Positions 23,231-30,945 of a stretch of DNA of 31,189 bases are shown here, piece after piece. This DNA comes from Erysipelotrichaceae bacterium (lineage in GTDB: Bacteria > Bacillota_I > Bacilli_A > Erysipelotrichales > Erysipelotrichaceae): assembly GCA_003520745.1 (NCBI GenBank), contig DOUE01000043.1:1-31189 (forward strand), given 5' to 3'. The position numbers and the translations under genes are program-made. The notes under the pieces were generated by a model. That model was not told where the DNA came from and did no database searches. It saw nothing but the letters and a program-made list of their open reading frames with translations. The first letter of the stretch is position 1. Each line of letters opens with the position of its first letter.

Positions 23231-23692
23231 ATGTTAGAAACCAATCAAGAAGCGTTCAACTTCGAACTCCCCAACCAACAAGGTACGATACGGAAGTTGT
23301 CGGACTACAAAGGACAGGTCGTCGTGCTCTATTTCTATCCCAAAGACAATACGCCGGGGTGTACGACCCAAGCCTGCAATTACCGGGATACGATGCCGGA
23401 ATTCGCCAAGCGCGATGTGAAAGTGTTCGGGATCAGTAAGGACGACGGGGAAAGCCATCGCAAGTTCGAAGCGGATTTCGATCTGAACTTCGAATTGTTG
23501 AGCGATGAGGCACGAACCGCGATCGAAGCGTATGGGGTTTGGGGCGAAAAGAACATGTACGGGAAGATCACGATGGGCGTTCTTAGAACCACCTTCGTCA
23601 TCGACAAGGACGGGAAAGTCGCCAAGGTATTCCCCAAAGTCGACCCTAAACTCGATCCCCAGCAGGTTTTGGAATTCATCGATACTTTATAA
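23231..23692 (+). CDS. bcp: Thioredoxin-dependent peroxiredoxin (Bcp/PrxQ)
   Basis: A 153-residue peroxiredoxin that reduces hydrogen peroxide and organic peroxides. The peroxidatic Cys44 lies in DNTPGCTTQAC and the likely resolving Cys49 is five residues on, the CX4C arrangement of many Bcp/PrxQ proteins. VVLYFYPKDNTPGC and GVLRTTFVIDKDGKV are typical. GAGGTG (23219-23224) precedes the ATG at 23231; a GTG at 23228 is less likely. It lies 49 bases after the glucosidase with no visible terminator between them, so read-through is possible. It ends in a strong terminator. Confidence 0.95.
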   Translation: MLETNQEAFNFELPNQQGTIRKLSDYKGQVVVLYFYPKDNTPGCTTQACNYRDTMPEFAKRDVKVFGISKDDGESHRKFEADFDLNFELLSDEARTAIEAYGVWGEKNMYGKITMGVLRTTFVIDKDGKVAKVFPKVDPKLDPQQVLEFIDTL

Positions 23693-23697
23693 ACAAA

Positions 23698-23735
23698 AGC
23701 GACATCCGCATTGATTGCGATGTCGCTCTTTTTTA
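23698..23735 (+). terminator. Bidirectional terminator between bcp and threonine aldolase
   Basis: AGCGACAT(C)CGC pairs with GCGATGTCGCT, followed by CTTTTTTA. On the minus strand the A-rich left flank also gives T residues (TTTTGTTTA). It separates two convergent genes. Confidence 0.9.
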
Positions 23736-24752
23736 TTGGAATTTCTGGATCAACTTGACGGTCTTGACGATATCGTCGCGATCGATGTCGTTGTGAGTAA
23801 CGAAACGATATTCGTCGTCGCTGCCGTTGATTTTCACGCCGTTTTGGAGAAGATAGGCACGAAACCGTTCGTGCGGGAAGTCGCTTTGTTTGAAGCGGAA
23901 GAAGACCATATTGATCTGGATTCTGGAGAGGTCGAGTTCGACCAATCCGGTTTCAAGCAGGATCTTGCCTAAGTACTTCGCGTTGTCGTGGTCTTCTTTC
24001 AGTCTAAGCGTCATCTCTTGAAGGGCGATGATGCCGGCGGCGGCCAGAATCCCCGCCTGACGCATTCCGCCACCGAGAAGCTTGCGGTTTTTTCGCGCCT
24101 TATCGATGAAAGCTTTATCCCCGGCCAAGATCGATCCGATCGGGGCGCAGAGTCCCTTGGAGAGACAGAACATCACGGAGTCGGTGCAAGATGCCAGATC
24201 GGAAGCCAGACATCCCAGGGAGGTCGCGGCGTTAAACAAACGCGCCCCGTCGAGATGGACATTGAGGTTCAGTTTCTTCGCCGTCAGATAATTCGCACGC
24301 AGGATATCCAAAGGGATCACCAAACCGTTGGAGAGCGCGTTTTCCATGGATAAAAGAGTGGTTTTCGGCTCGTGGATGTCGTTGGATCGAACATTCTTGC
24401 GAATGTCTTCCGGATAGATGAAGTCGTTCTCGTGGGAGATCGTCCGGACCATCGTTTGGGATAACACGGCGAGCGCACCGACTTCATGGACGACGATATG
24501 GTTGTGTTCGCCCGTGAGAATCTCATCCCCGCGACGGGTGTGCGTCATGATCGCCAGTTGGTTTCCCATCGTCCCGCTGGCCACGAACATCGCAGCCTCC
24601 TTGTTGACCATCTTCGCCGCCAAGGCTTCCAGTTTGTTTACCGTGGGGTCGTCGCCATAGACGTCGTCGCCGACTTCAGCATTCGCCATCGCTTCGCGCA
24701 TCTTCTTGGTCGGCAGGGTTACCGTATCGCTTCTTAGGTCGATGTATTTCAT
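23733..24752 (-). CDS. ltaE: Low-specificity L-threonine aldolase
   Basis: A 339-residue fold-type I PLP enzyme that splits threonine or allo-threonine to glycine and acetaldehyde. The family start IDLRSDTVTLPTKKMREAM is clear, followed by VGDDVYGDDPTVNKLE (27-42), FVASGTMGNQLA (56-67), HLDGARLFNAA (166-176, the Asp that holds the PLP ring nitrogen) and Lys199 in CLSKGLCAPIGS, then LGGGMRQAG. CGGAGG precedes the ATG at 24752. The gene appears to be a single transcription unit, facing away from the MFS gene and ended by the terminator shared with bcp. Confidence 0.95.
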   Translation of the reverse strand: MKYIDLRSDTVTLPTKKMREAMANAEVGDDVYGDDPTVNKLEALAAKMVNKEAAMFVASGTMGNQLAIMTHTRRGDEILTGEHNHIVVHEVGALAVLSQTMVRTISHENDFIYPEDIRKNVRSNDIHEPKTTLLSMENALSNGLVIPLDILRANYLTAKKLNLNVHLDGARLFNAATSLGCLASDLASCTDSVMFCLSKGLCAPIGSILAGDKAFIDKARKNRKLLGGGMRQAGILAAAGIIALQEMTLRLKEDHDNAKYLGKILLETGLVELDLSRIQINMVFFRFKQSDFPHERFRAYLLQNGVKINGSDDEYRFVTHNDIDRDDIVKTVKLIQKFQ

Positions 24753-24782
24753 CGTTTCAACCTCCGTGTCTTTATGAAAACC

Positions 24783-24791
24783 ATTGTATCA
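24783..24791 (-). promoter_or_regulatory. Extended -10 for threonine aldolase
   Basis: TGATACAAT on the minus strand, 30 bases before the start codon. No convincing -35. Confidence 0.5.
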
Positions 24792-24810
24792 TGCGATAAT
24801 GGACTTCCGC

Positions 24811-24839
24811 TTTATTTATTGGAGGGTTTAGAGTAAAAT
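24811..24839 (+). promoter_or_regulatory. Promoter for the MFS-U32-U32-SpoU run
   Basis: TTTATT (24811-24816), a 17-base spacer and TAAAAT (24834-24839). The implied transcript start near 24846 lies after the ATG at 24838, which favours the downstream start at 24865 with its AAGGAGA site. Confidence 0.55.
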
Positions 24840-24864
24840 GATGTGGATAAAAGGAGAGAGAATG

Positions 24865-26178
24865 ATGAACCTTATCGAATTGTTCGCCAATAAGACCCTG
24901 ATTTACGGATTTACGATCCTGATCACCCTTGCCTTAACGGTCTTCTTGGTTAAAAAGTATAAATTGAGTAACTATCAGATCATGATTTTCGTGTTGTTGG
25001 TGCTGTTTTGGAGCGCCGTCAGCATCGTGCGCGCCTACCGCAAAGCCTATGCCGGGGGACCGCTTGAAAGCGGCGGCTTGGCGATGGACGGCATTTTGGC
25101 TGCGAACATCGCGGCGGCCTACGGACTGATTTCGATCTTCGTCCGTCTCCCGGTCTTCGCCTTGTCCGACTTCTTCAAATCGCGTAAGTTCTTCGTGATG
25201 CTTGCCTTGCTTTTCATCATCGCCACCAACATCCTGGTCGTGATCGACCCTTCCTACATGAGTCTGCTTCTTTCGTCCTATGCACTGGGAATCGGCGCTT
25301 CGTTGTTGGCCCTCTTCAACATCATGTTCAGCGAAACCTTCAACCTCCAGCAAGCCTTGATGTCCGTATCGATCCTCTCGGTGGCTCCGCTATTGGCGGA
25401 GTTCATCGTCGCACCGTTTCAGTTCGCAGCGACCGCCAGCAAGCCCAACGACTATGCTTTCATGTGGATCATGAGCGCCGTGTTCGCCGGCATCGCCTTC
25501 TTGTTTCTGCTTTTCGTCAAAGATAACAAATCGAAGGAACGCAACTTCACCTTGAATAAATTCATGGGTGCCCTCGGCGACAAACGCTTCTTGGTGTTGT
25601 GTCTGATGGGTGTCATCGTATCGTTCATCCGTTTCGCATCCAGCGGCTCCAACGTCGTCGCCTTCGCGAAGACGGATTTCGTCGCCATGCATCCCTTACT
25701 CATCGCCTATCTCGACGTCGTGTATTCGTTCTTCCAACTCATCGCCGGCGTCCTGGTCGGGATCGTATTGAAGAAGAAAATCGGGGTTCGCAATACGCTG
25801 ATCCTAGGATTAAGTCTGAGTCTGTCCTACGCCTTGATCGCCGGGTTCTCCACCAATCCGACCTTATTGTTTGTCACCTATAGTTTGAACGGTTTCGGCT
25901 ATGGTCTATCCTATAACGTCTTGTTGGGGATGGCGATGCAACCCTTCGCCAAGGACATGCGTGAAATCACGATGGGCATCTACCAAACCTTCTTCGCCGT
26001 CGGAATTTTCTACGGCGACAAGATCTATGCGTTGATCCTCAATGTCTTCAAACAGTCCTTCAGCGATCTTCAGCTTTACCAAAGCGTGTTTCTCTTCGTC
26101 GCGGGGATCTGCGTTTTCGCGATCTTCTTGTCCTTGTTGATCTTCAATCAGAAAAACCGCGCCTTCATGGAGTCCTAA
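24865..26178 (+). CDS. MFS-type transporter, unknown substrate
   Basis: A 437-residue, roughly 12-helix membrane protein with MFS architecture. The loop after the third helix reads LSDFFKSRKFF, a degenerate form of the usual GxxxDRxGRR motif. A GFGYGLSYNVLLGMAMQPF stretch lies in the second half and the C-terminus is hydrophilic (NQKNRAFMES). I place the start at 24865 because AAGGAGA (24851-24857) fits it and the likely promoter overlaps the earlier ATG at 24838; 24862 is equally close. The stop is two bases from the following U32 gene, so this is the first gene of an operon with tRNA-modification proteins. No substrate can be inferred. Confidence 0.82.
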   Translation: MNLIELFANKTLIYGFTILITLALTVFLVKKYKLSNYQIMIFVLLVLFWSAVSIVRAYRKAYAGGPLESGGLAMDGILAANIAAAYGLISIFVRLPVFALSDFFKSRKFFVMLALLFIIATNILVVIDPSYMSLLLSSYALGIGASLLALFNIMFSETFNLQQALMSVSILSVAPLLAEFIVAPFQFAATASKPNDYAFMWIMSAVFAGIAFLFLLFVKDNKSKERNFTLNKFMGALGDKRFLVLCLMGVIVSFIRFASSGSNVVAFAKTDFVAMHPLLIAYLDVVYSFFQLIAGVLVGIVLKKKIGVRNTLILGLSLSLSYALIAGFSTNPTLLFVTYSLNGFGYGLSYNVLLGMAMQPFAKDMREITMGIYQTFFAVGIFYGDKIYALILNVFKQSFSDLQLYQSVFLFVAGICVFAIFLSLLIFNQKNRAFMES

Positions 26179-26180
26179 GC

Positions 26181-27056
26181 ATGCGTCTACTGAGCATTTT
26201 ACGATCCATCGAGCACATGCAAGCCCTAAAGGATGCCGGCGTCGACGGCATCGTCTTAGGCGTCGAGGGATTCTCCTACCGATCCCCGTTGTATGACCTT
26301 GAACAGATCAAGGAAGTCGTCGATCGGGCGAAGTCCTTGGGGGTGTCGACCTACCTTCACTGTAACCGCATGTTGGATGAGGAAGAAATCATACCGGCGC
26401 TGACATTGATCCAAACGATCGATGCGCTTGGGGTGGACGGCATCCTGTTCCAAGACCTTGCCTATGTCACCCTATGCGAACAAGCCAAGGCGAACCTGGT
26501 TCGCATCTATGCCCCGGAAGCGATCTTAACCAGTTCTCCTGAAGTGCGGACGATGCTTGAAAACGGCGTCGACCACGTCATGGTCGCCAAAGAGTTGACC
26601 TTGGACGAAGTGTTGAAGATCGCAGGGGAAAACCCGAAGAAGGTCGGGGTTTTCGGTTTCGGACATCTTCCGATGTCTGTCAGCCGACGGCCTTTGGTCA
26701 AGAACTATCTGGATGAAATCAAGAAAGACCGCTCGCTCGCCGATGGGTTTGGTCTTCGTTTACAGGAAGAGAAGCGGGCCTTCCTTTATCCGATTCTGGA
26801 AGAAGATAAGGAAACGACGATCTTCCAAGACCGATTGTTCTGCGTTTTGCCTGAACTGACTAAGCTTCAAGCGAACGATGTCGCATTTGTGTTGGCGGAC
26901 GATGTGTTTGTGGAAGAGGGGATGCTGACGGCGTTCATCCATTCGGCACATAACCGCATGGCTCAACGGGAAGATGATTTCATGGAACGTTACGCCCACG
27001 TCGTAACTTCCGGGTACTTCTATAAAAAGACGAATCTAACCAAGGAAGGGAACTGA
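26181..27056 (+). CDS. yrrN: U32 family protein, small partner (YrrN-like)
   Basis: A 291-residue TIM-barrel-like protein of the peptidase U32 family (for example AGVDGIVLGVEGFS, ALGVDGILFQDLAY, VGVFGFGHLPMSVSRRPLVKNY). It corresponds to the shorter partner of the B. subtilis YrrN/YrrO pair, which despite the peptidase name is needed for 5-hydroxyuridine formation at tRNA position 34. It lacks the clustered cysteines of the larger partner. The spacing is two bases from the preceding transporter and one base to the larger U32 gene, so the pair is co-translated. GGAG inside the end of the transporter gene can serve as ribosome site. The tRNA role is by homology. Confidence 0.85.
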   Translation: MRLLSILRSIEHMQALKDAGVDGIVLGVEGFSYRSPLYDLEQIKEVVDRAKSLGVSTYLHCNRMLDEEEIIPALTLIQTIDALGVDGILFQDLAYVTLCEQAKANLVRIYAPEAILTSSPEVRTMLENGVDHVMVAKELTLDEVLKIAGENPKKVGVFGFGHLPMSVSRRPLVKNYLDEIKKDRSLADGFGLRLQEEKRAFLYPILEEDKETTIFQDRLFCVLPELTKLQANDVAFVLADDVFVEEGMLTAFIHSAHNRMAQREDDFMERYAHVVTSGYFYKKTNLTKEGN

Positions 27057-27057
27057 C

Positions 27058-28251
27058 ATGAAACCTGAACTGTTGGCGCCGGCCGGGGATCTTGCCCGGG
27101 CGAAAACCGCCATCCGATTCGGAGCCGATGCGGTGTATCTGGGCGGGAAACGCTTCTCGCTTCGGTCGCGTGCCAGTAATTTCGAACTGGAAGACATCGC
27201 CGAAGCCGTCCGCTTCGCAAAAGAATATGATGCGAAAATCTATGTCACCGTCAATATGGTCCCGCATGACGAAGATCTGCAGGGATTGGAAGTGTACTTG
27301 CTTGCGCTTGAGAAGTGCGGGGTCGCGGCGATCATCGTCGCCTCCCTCCATATCGCGTTATTGTCGAAGAAGATCGCGCCGGCGATGGAAGTCCATCTGT
27401 CCACCCAACTTTCACTGACCAACTCGGCGGCGATCGAAACCGTACGACGCTTCGGAGTCGACCGTGTGGTCCTGGCCAGGGAAGTCTCGCTCGCTCAGAT
27501 CGAAACGATTTCTTCCGCTTCTTCGATGCCGCTTGAAGTCTTCATCCATGGCGGGATGTGCGTCAACCTCTCGGGACGCTGCACCTTAAGCAACGAAATG
27601 ACCCTGCGCGACGCCAACCGGGGCGGATGCGCCCAGTCTTGCCGATGGAAATACAAGCTCTATCGCGACCAAACCGAAATCTCCGATCCGAATTGCTTGT
27701 TTTCGATGAGTTCGAAAGACTTGCTGGCGATCGAAGAAATCCCGACCTTGATGAAACAAGGGATCTCCAGTTTTAAAATCGAAGGTCGGATGAAGTCCGC
27801 CTATTACATCACCGTCGTCGTCGATGCGTATCGTAAACTGATCGATGCGATCGATCAAGGGGAAGATGAAAAGGAAGCGATCGAGAAGGCCAGGAAGATG
27901 CTGATGAAGGCGGAGAATCGACCGACTTCGGACGGATTTTTCCGCACGATCCCCGGAGCGACGCATCATCTCTATGGTGTCAACGGGGAAGGCATCACCC
28001 AGGACTTCGTCGCCAATGTCATCGAAACGCATCCAAACGGGCGAACGAGCATCCTCATCCGCAATAATCTCCCGGTGCATACCGAACTTGACGTGCTGAG
28101 TCCAGGAAATGACGTTCGATCGTTCACCCTTGAAGCGATGTATCGCAAAGGGGAGGCGATCGAAGTCGCGAATCTACCGATGGAAGTCCTTGACATCGAG
28201 ATCCCGTTTAGGGTCGAGAGCGGGGATTTCATCCGTAAGAAAGGAAGTTGA
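27058..28251 (+). CDS. yrrO: U32 family protein, large partner (YrrO/TrhP-like)
   Basis: A 397-residue U32 protein beginning KPELLAPAGD with GADAVYLGG. It carries the family signature EVFIHGGMCVNLSGRCTLS and then GGCAQSC, giving four cysteines (168, 175, 191, 195) that fit an iron-sulfur cluster. The C-terminal region (about 310-397) is the beta-rich domain of the TrhP/YrrO type. Characterised relatives use prephenate to hydroxylate U34 of tRNA. It follows the small partner after one base and is followed two bases after its stop by the SpoU methyltransferase gene. I do not see a TrmR (YrrM) gene, which would methylate the hydroxyl group, next to it. Confidence 0.92.
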   Translation: MKPELLAPAGDLARAKTAIRFGADAVYLGGKRFSLRSRASNFELEDIAEAVRFAKEYDAKIYVTVNMVPHDEDLQGLEVYLLALEKCGVAAIIVASLHIALLSKKIAPAMEVHLSTQLSLTNSAAIETVRRFGVDRVVLAREVSLAQIETISSASSMPLEVFIHGGMCVNLSGRCTLSNEMTLRDANRGGCAQSCRWKYKLYRDQTEISDPNCLFSMSSKDLLAIEEIPTLMKQGISSFKIEGRMKSAYYITVVVDAYRKLIDAIDQGEDEKEAIEKARKMLMKAENRPTSDGFFRTIPGATHHLYGVNGEGITQDFVANVIETHPNGRTSILIRNNLPVHTELDVLSPGNDVRSFTLEAMYRKGEAIEVANLPMEVLDIEIPFRVESGDFIRKKGS

Positions 28252-28253
28252 AC

Positions 28254-28991
28254 ATGAACCAACTTTGTTTTGAAGGGGCGCTGTCGGTCAAGTCCGTCAT
28301 CGCCCACCGTGCACGCACGGTGGGTGAAGTCTGGATCGATAAGGCCAAGGATACCAAAGACATCGATTACATCCTCAATCGATGCAAGACACGCCATATC
28401 GCCGTCAAGAGGATGGATGCGGAAGTCATCGCGAAGAAAGCCAAGGGGAAAACCCATGGGGGCATCATCGCCTTCGCCTCAAGCCGCAACTATGACAAAC
28501 TCGAAGACCTCCATCTACCCGAAGCACCGTTTCTGGCTCTGATCGAAGGGGTGGAAGACCCGTTCAATTTGGGTTATTGCATCCGTACCCTTCGTGCCGC
28601 GGGGTGTGATGGGATCATCCTGGCGAAGCGCGATTGGACCAGTGCGGAAGAAACCTTGATGAAATCCAGCGCCGGGACCTTCGACGAACTCCCGATCATC
28701 CAGTCGGACAACCTGGCGGAAACCTTGGCGACGCTGAAAGGCAATGGCGTGAAAATCGTCAGTGCGTTGCGCACGCCGTTCAGCCAACCCATGACGAAAG
28801 CCGATTTGACCAGCGGATTGCTTTTATGCATCGGCGGGGAACTGCGCGGGTTATCCAGGGCGGTGGTCGATGCGACGGATCTGTCCATCGTCATCCCGTA
28901 TCCCACCACGACCAAAGTCGCCCTCAATGCGGTCAGCGCCACCGCGGTCTTGGCGTTTGAAGTCGTACGCCAACGCGCCGGCGCGGTTTAA
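28254..28991 (+). CDS. TrmH/SpoU family RNA 2'-O-methyltransferase
   Basis: A 245-residue SPOUT methyltransferase. An N-terminal L30e-like substrate-binding part (1-85) precedes the catalytic knot with motif 1 LIEGVEDPFNLGYCIRTLRA (97-116), motif 2 CIGGELRGLSRA (192-203) and motif 3 VIPYPTTTKVALNAVSATAV (213-232). The usual catalytic Asn/Arg in motif 1 (Asn105, Arg111) and Asn225 are present. It resembles RlmB/YsgA-type enzymes that methylate ribose in 23S rRNA or tRNA; the exact target is unclear. AAGGAAG at 28241-28247 points to the ATG at 28254. It ends the transporter-U32 operon and is followed by a 12-bp hairpin. Confidence 0.9.
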   Translation: MNQLCFEGALSVKSVIAHRARTVGEVWIDKAKDTKDIDYILNRCKTRHIAVKRMDAEVIAKKAKGKTHGGIIAFASSRNYDKLEDLHLPEAPFLALIEGVEDPFNLGYCIRTLRAAGCDGIILAKRDWTSAEETLMKSSAGTFDELPIIQSDNLAETLATLKGNGVKIVSALRTPFSQPMTKADLTSGLLLCIGGELRGLSRAVVDATDLSIVIPYPTTTKVALNAVSATAVLAFEVVRQRAGAV

Positions 28992-29016
28992 CTGAAACCA
29001 AGATGAAAATTTCGTG

Positions 29017-29048
29017 AACCCTCCTCTGTACAAGCAGGGGAGGGTTTG
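29017..29048 (+). terminator. 12-bp hairpin between the SpoU gene and the ade promoter
   Basis: AACCCTCCTCTG (29017-29028) pairs with CAGGGGAGGGTT (29035-29046) through a TACAAG loop, with one T-G wobble. TTTG follows, a short tail for a terminator. The right arm and loop overlap the -35/spacer region of the next promoter. Confidence 0.75.
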
Positions 29049-29055
29049 CTATAAT
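29027..29055 (+). promoter_or_regulatory. Promoter of the ade-guaB operon
   Basis: TGTACA (29027-29032), a 17-base spacer and perfect TATAAT (29050-29055) with TG at 29047-29048 (extended -10). The expected transcript start is near 29062, just before the riboswitch. Confidence 0.85.
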
Positions 29056-29069
29056 GACACAAAGCTTTA

Positions 29070-29135
29070 CGACGTATAGGTCCGCAACATCGGCGCGGAC
29101 GTCTCTACCCGCCGGCCTGTCGGCGGACTACCTCG
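29070..29135 (+). promoter_or_regulatory. Purine riboswitch aptamer, guanine/hypoxanthine class
   Basis: The 66-base stretch folds as the three-way junction of the xpt-type purine aptamer. P1 pairs 29070-29076 with 29129-29135 (7 positions, one C-C mismatch). P2 is 29080-29085 with 29095-29100, loop L2 ending in the conserved GG (29092-29093). J2/3 is GTCTCTAC (29101-29108). P3 is 29109-29114 with 29121-29126, loop L3 with the CC (29116-29117) that can pair with GG of L2. J3/1 is ACT (29127-29129). The ligand-contact positions match xpt U22, U47, U51 and C74 (29077, 29102, 29106, 29128). C and not U at 29128 marks guanine/hypoxanthine and not adenine recognition. It precedes ade-guaB. Confidence 0.93.
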
Positions 29136-29178
29136 GAAGTGTTTTTTTATAAACACTCCGGGATCGTAAGCTTTTTTT
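29131..29178 (+). promoter_or_regulatory. Riboswitch expression platform with U-tract
   Basis: Downstream of the aptamer, 29132-29144 pairs with 29151-29162 (AGTGTTT/AAACACT top, CTCGG/CCGGG base, one bulged A, one U-G). The base overlaps the P1 3' strand, so it competes with the ligand-bound fold. A T7 tract (29172-29178) follows AAGC. The bases before it (29164-29174) can pair with the first bases of the transcript (29061-29072). Whether ligand turns expression off, as in most guanine switches, or on cannot be settled by eye. Confidence 0.7.
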
Positions 29179-29196
29179 ACAAGAAAGGCGAAAACG

Positions 29197-30945
29197 ATGG
29201 AAATCCAAGAACTGAGAAACCTGCGTGAACTGTTGAATGCCTCGCTTGAAGCCGATCTGGCGATTTTAAACGTCAACGTCCTGGACCCGTACATGGTGGA
29301 ATTCCGTTTGACCGACATGACCATCCACCAAGGGAAGATCATCGCGATGAAGGCCCTGCGTGCCAAGAAGATCCTCGATGCGCAAGGGAAATATGCCTGC
29401 CCGCTCTTGATCGATGCCCATATGCACATCGAATCGACCACCGTACTGCCCTCTGAATTGAACGATTTTCTAATTCCAAGGGGAGTAGGGATGTTGATTG
29501 CCGACCCGCATGAAATCGCCAATGTCGCCGGATTGACCGGGATCGATTTTATGCTGGACGCAAGTGAAAATCTGGACTTGGATGTCAGGGTCATGCTGCC
29601 CTCCTGCGTCCCGGCGACCGCCTTCGAACATGCCGGTGCGACACTGAGCGCCGATGATCTACGACCGTATCTTAGTCATCCCCGGGTCTTGGGTTTGGCG
29701 GAAGTCATGGATAAGGATGCGGTGCGCTATGACGAAGACATGCTCTACAAAATCGGAAATGCACGCGCGATGGGGAAGAACGTCGACGGTCACGGGGCCA
29801 ACCTGGACATCGACGATTTGGACCTTTACAGCGCGATGGGTATCAATAGCGATCATGAATGCGTGAGTGCGGAAGAAGCCAGGGAACGGGTCCGCAGAGG
29901 ATTCTATGTTTTCATGCGTCAAGGTTCCGTCGCAGATAATCTCGCCGACCTGTTGCCCGCCGTGACATTGAAGAATTTCCGTCGCTTCTGTTTCTGCACG
30001 GATGATAAACATCCCGACGATCTCTTGGATCATGGCGGGGTGGATGCGGCGGTAAAGAAGGCGATTCAACTTGGAATGGATAGCGCCGTCGCCTTGACGA
30101 TGGCGACGCATAATGCGGCGACCTGTTATCGGCTCGCATCCAAAGGGGCGCTTTCCCCGGGATACGACGCGGATTTCTTCTTGTTTCGCGATTTAAATGA
30201 TCTATCTGCCGAACTTGTGGTTAAAAGCGGGGAAATCGTGGCGGAGAACGGACGCTTGACGCATCCGACCCGCCGGGATTTCCCGGTTCCCGATTCCTTG
30301 GCGAATTCCGTGAATTTCGCCCCGTTCAGTGAAAAGGACCTCGCGATCTGGCTCTATCCCAACCGTAAGGCGCATGTGATGAACCTGCATGCGGGGAACG
30401 TGTTGACGACGCTTACGATCGAAGAAACTCGGGTCGACGAGGAAGGGTTCTTCCAAGTCGACGTCTCACGCGATCTGGCCAAATTGTGCGTGATCGAACG
30501 TCACCATCATCGCGGGAACATCGGGTGTTGCCCGATCCGCGGATTCAAGCTTACAAGCGGCGCGATCGCGTCGACGGTCGCGCATGATAGCCATAACCTG
30601 GTGGTCGTTTCGACCAACGATGCCGATGTCCTGGCCGCCGCGCTTGAAATCAAGCGCATCGGCGGAGGGTACGTGGTGGTGGAGGACGGGAAGGTGTTGG
30701 CGTCCGTCCCGCTTGAAATCGGGGGGTTGTTGACTGCGAAACCCCTGAATCAAAGTCTTGCTTCGTGGCGCAAACTACACGAAGCCTTCGCCAAGATATC
30801 GGATGCGGATGACTTCAATCCGTTTCTGATGCTGTCGTTTATGTCATTACCCGTGATTCCGGATGTTAAATGCACCGACATCGGATTGATCGATGTGGCG
30901 CGCGGGAAAGTCCTGGATATCGCGGTTTATGAGGAGGAGAAATAA
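29197..30945 (+). CDS. ade: Adenine deaminase
   Basis: A 582-residue amidohydrolase-superfamily enzyme that deaminates adenine to hypoxanthine. The metal site motif is LIDAHMHIES (His75, His77); other Ade marks are IADPHEIANVAGLTGI, VPATAFEHAGA, VDGHGAN, ADNLADLL, CTDDKHPDDLL, ATHNAATCY and the C-terminal VIERHHHRGNIGCCPIRGF and TVAHDSHNLVVV. Length is normal. AAAGG (29184-29188) lies 8 bases before the ATG. It is transcribed from the extended -10 promoter through the guanine-class riboswitch, and guaB follows with no gap, so hypoxanthine made here can be routed through IMP to guanine nucleotides under one control. Confidence 0.97.
   Translation: MEIQELRNLRELLNASLEADLAILNVNVLDPYMVEFRLTDMTIHQGKIIAMKALRAKKILDAQGKYACPLLIDAHMHIESTTVLPSELNDFLIPRGVGMLIADPHEIANVAGLTGIDFMLDASENLDLDVRVMLPSCVPATAFEHAGATLSADDLRPYLSHPRVLGLAEVMDKDAVRYDEDMLYKIGNARAMGKNVDGHGANLDIDDLDLYSAMGINSDHECVSAEEARERVRRGFYVFMRQGSVADNLADLLPAVTLKNFRRFCFCTDDKHPDDLLDHGGVDAAVKKAIQLGMDSAVALTMATHNAATCYRLASKGALSPGYDADFFLFRDLNDLSAELVVKSGEIVAENGRLTHPTRRDFPVPDSLANSVNFAPFSEKDLAIWLYPNRKAHVMNLHAGNVLTTLTIEETRVDEEGFFQVDVSRDLAKLCVIERHHHRGNIGCCPIRGFKLTSGAIASTVAHDSHNLVVVSTNDADVLAAALEIKRIGGGYVVVEDGKVLASVPLEIGGLLTAKPLNQSLASWRKLHEAFAKISDADDFNPFLMLSFMSLPVIPDVKCTDIGLIDVARGKVLDIAVYEEEK

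Noticed and set aside
29070..29135. Adenine-specific riboswitch, suggested by the downstream adenine deaminase
   Set aside because: The specificity position (29128) is C, which pairs with guanine or hypoxanthine; adenine switches have U there.
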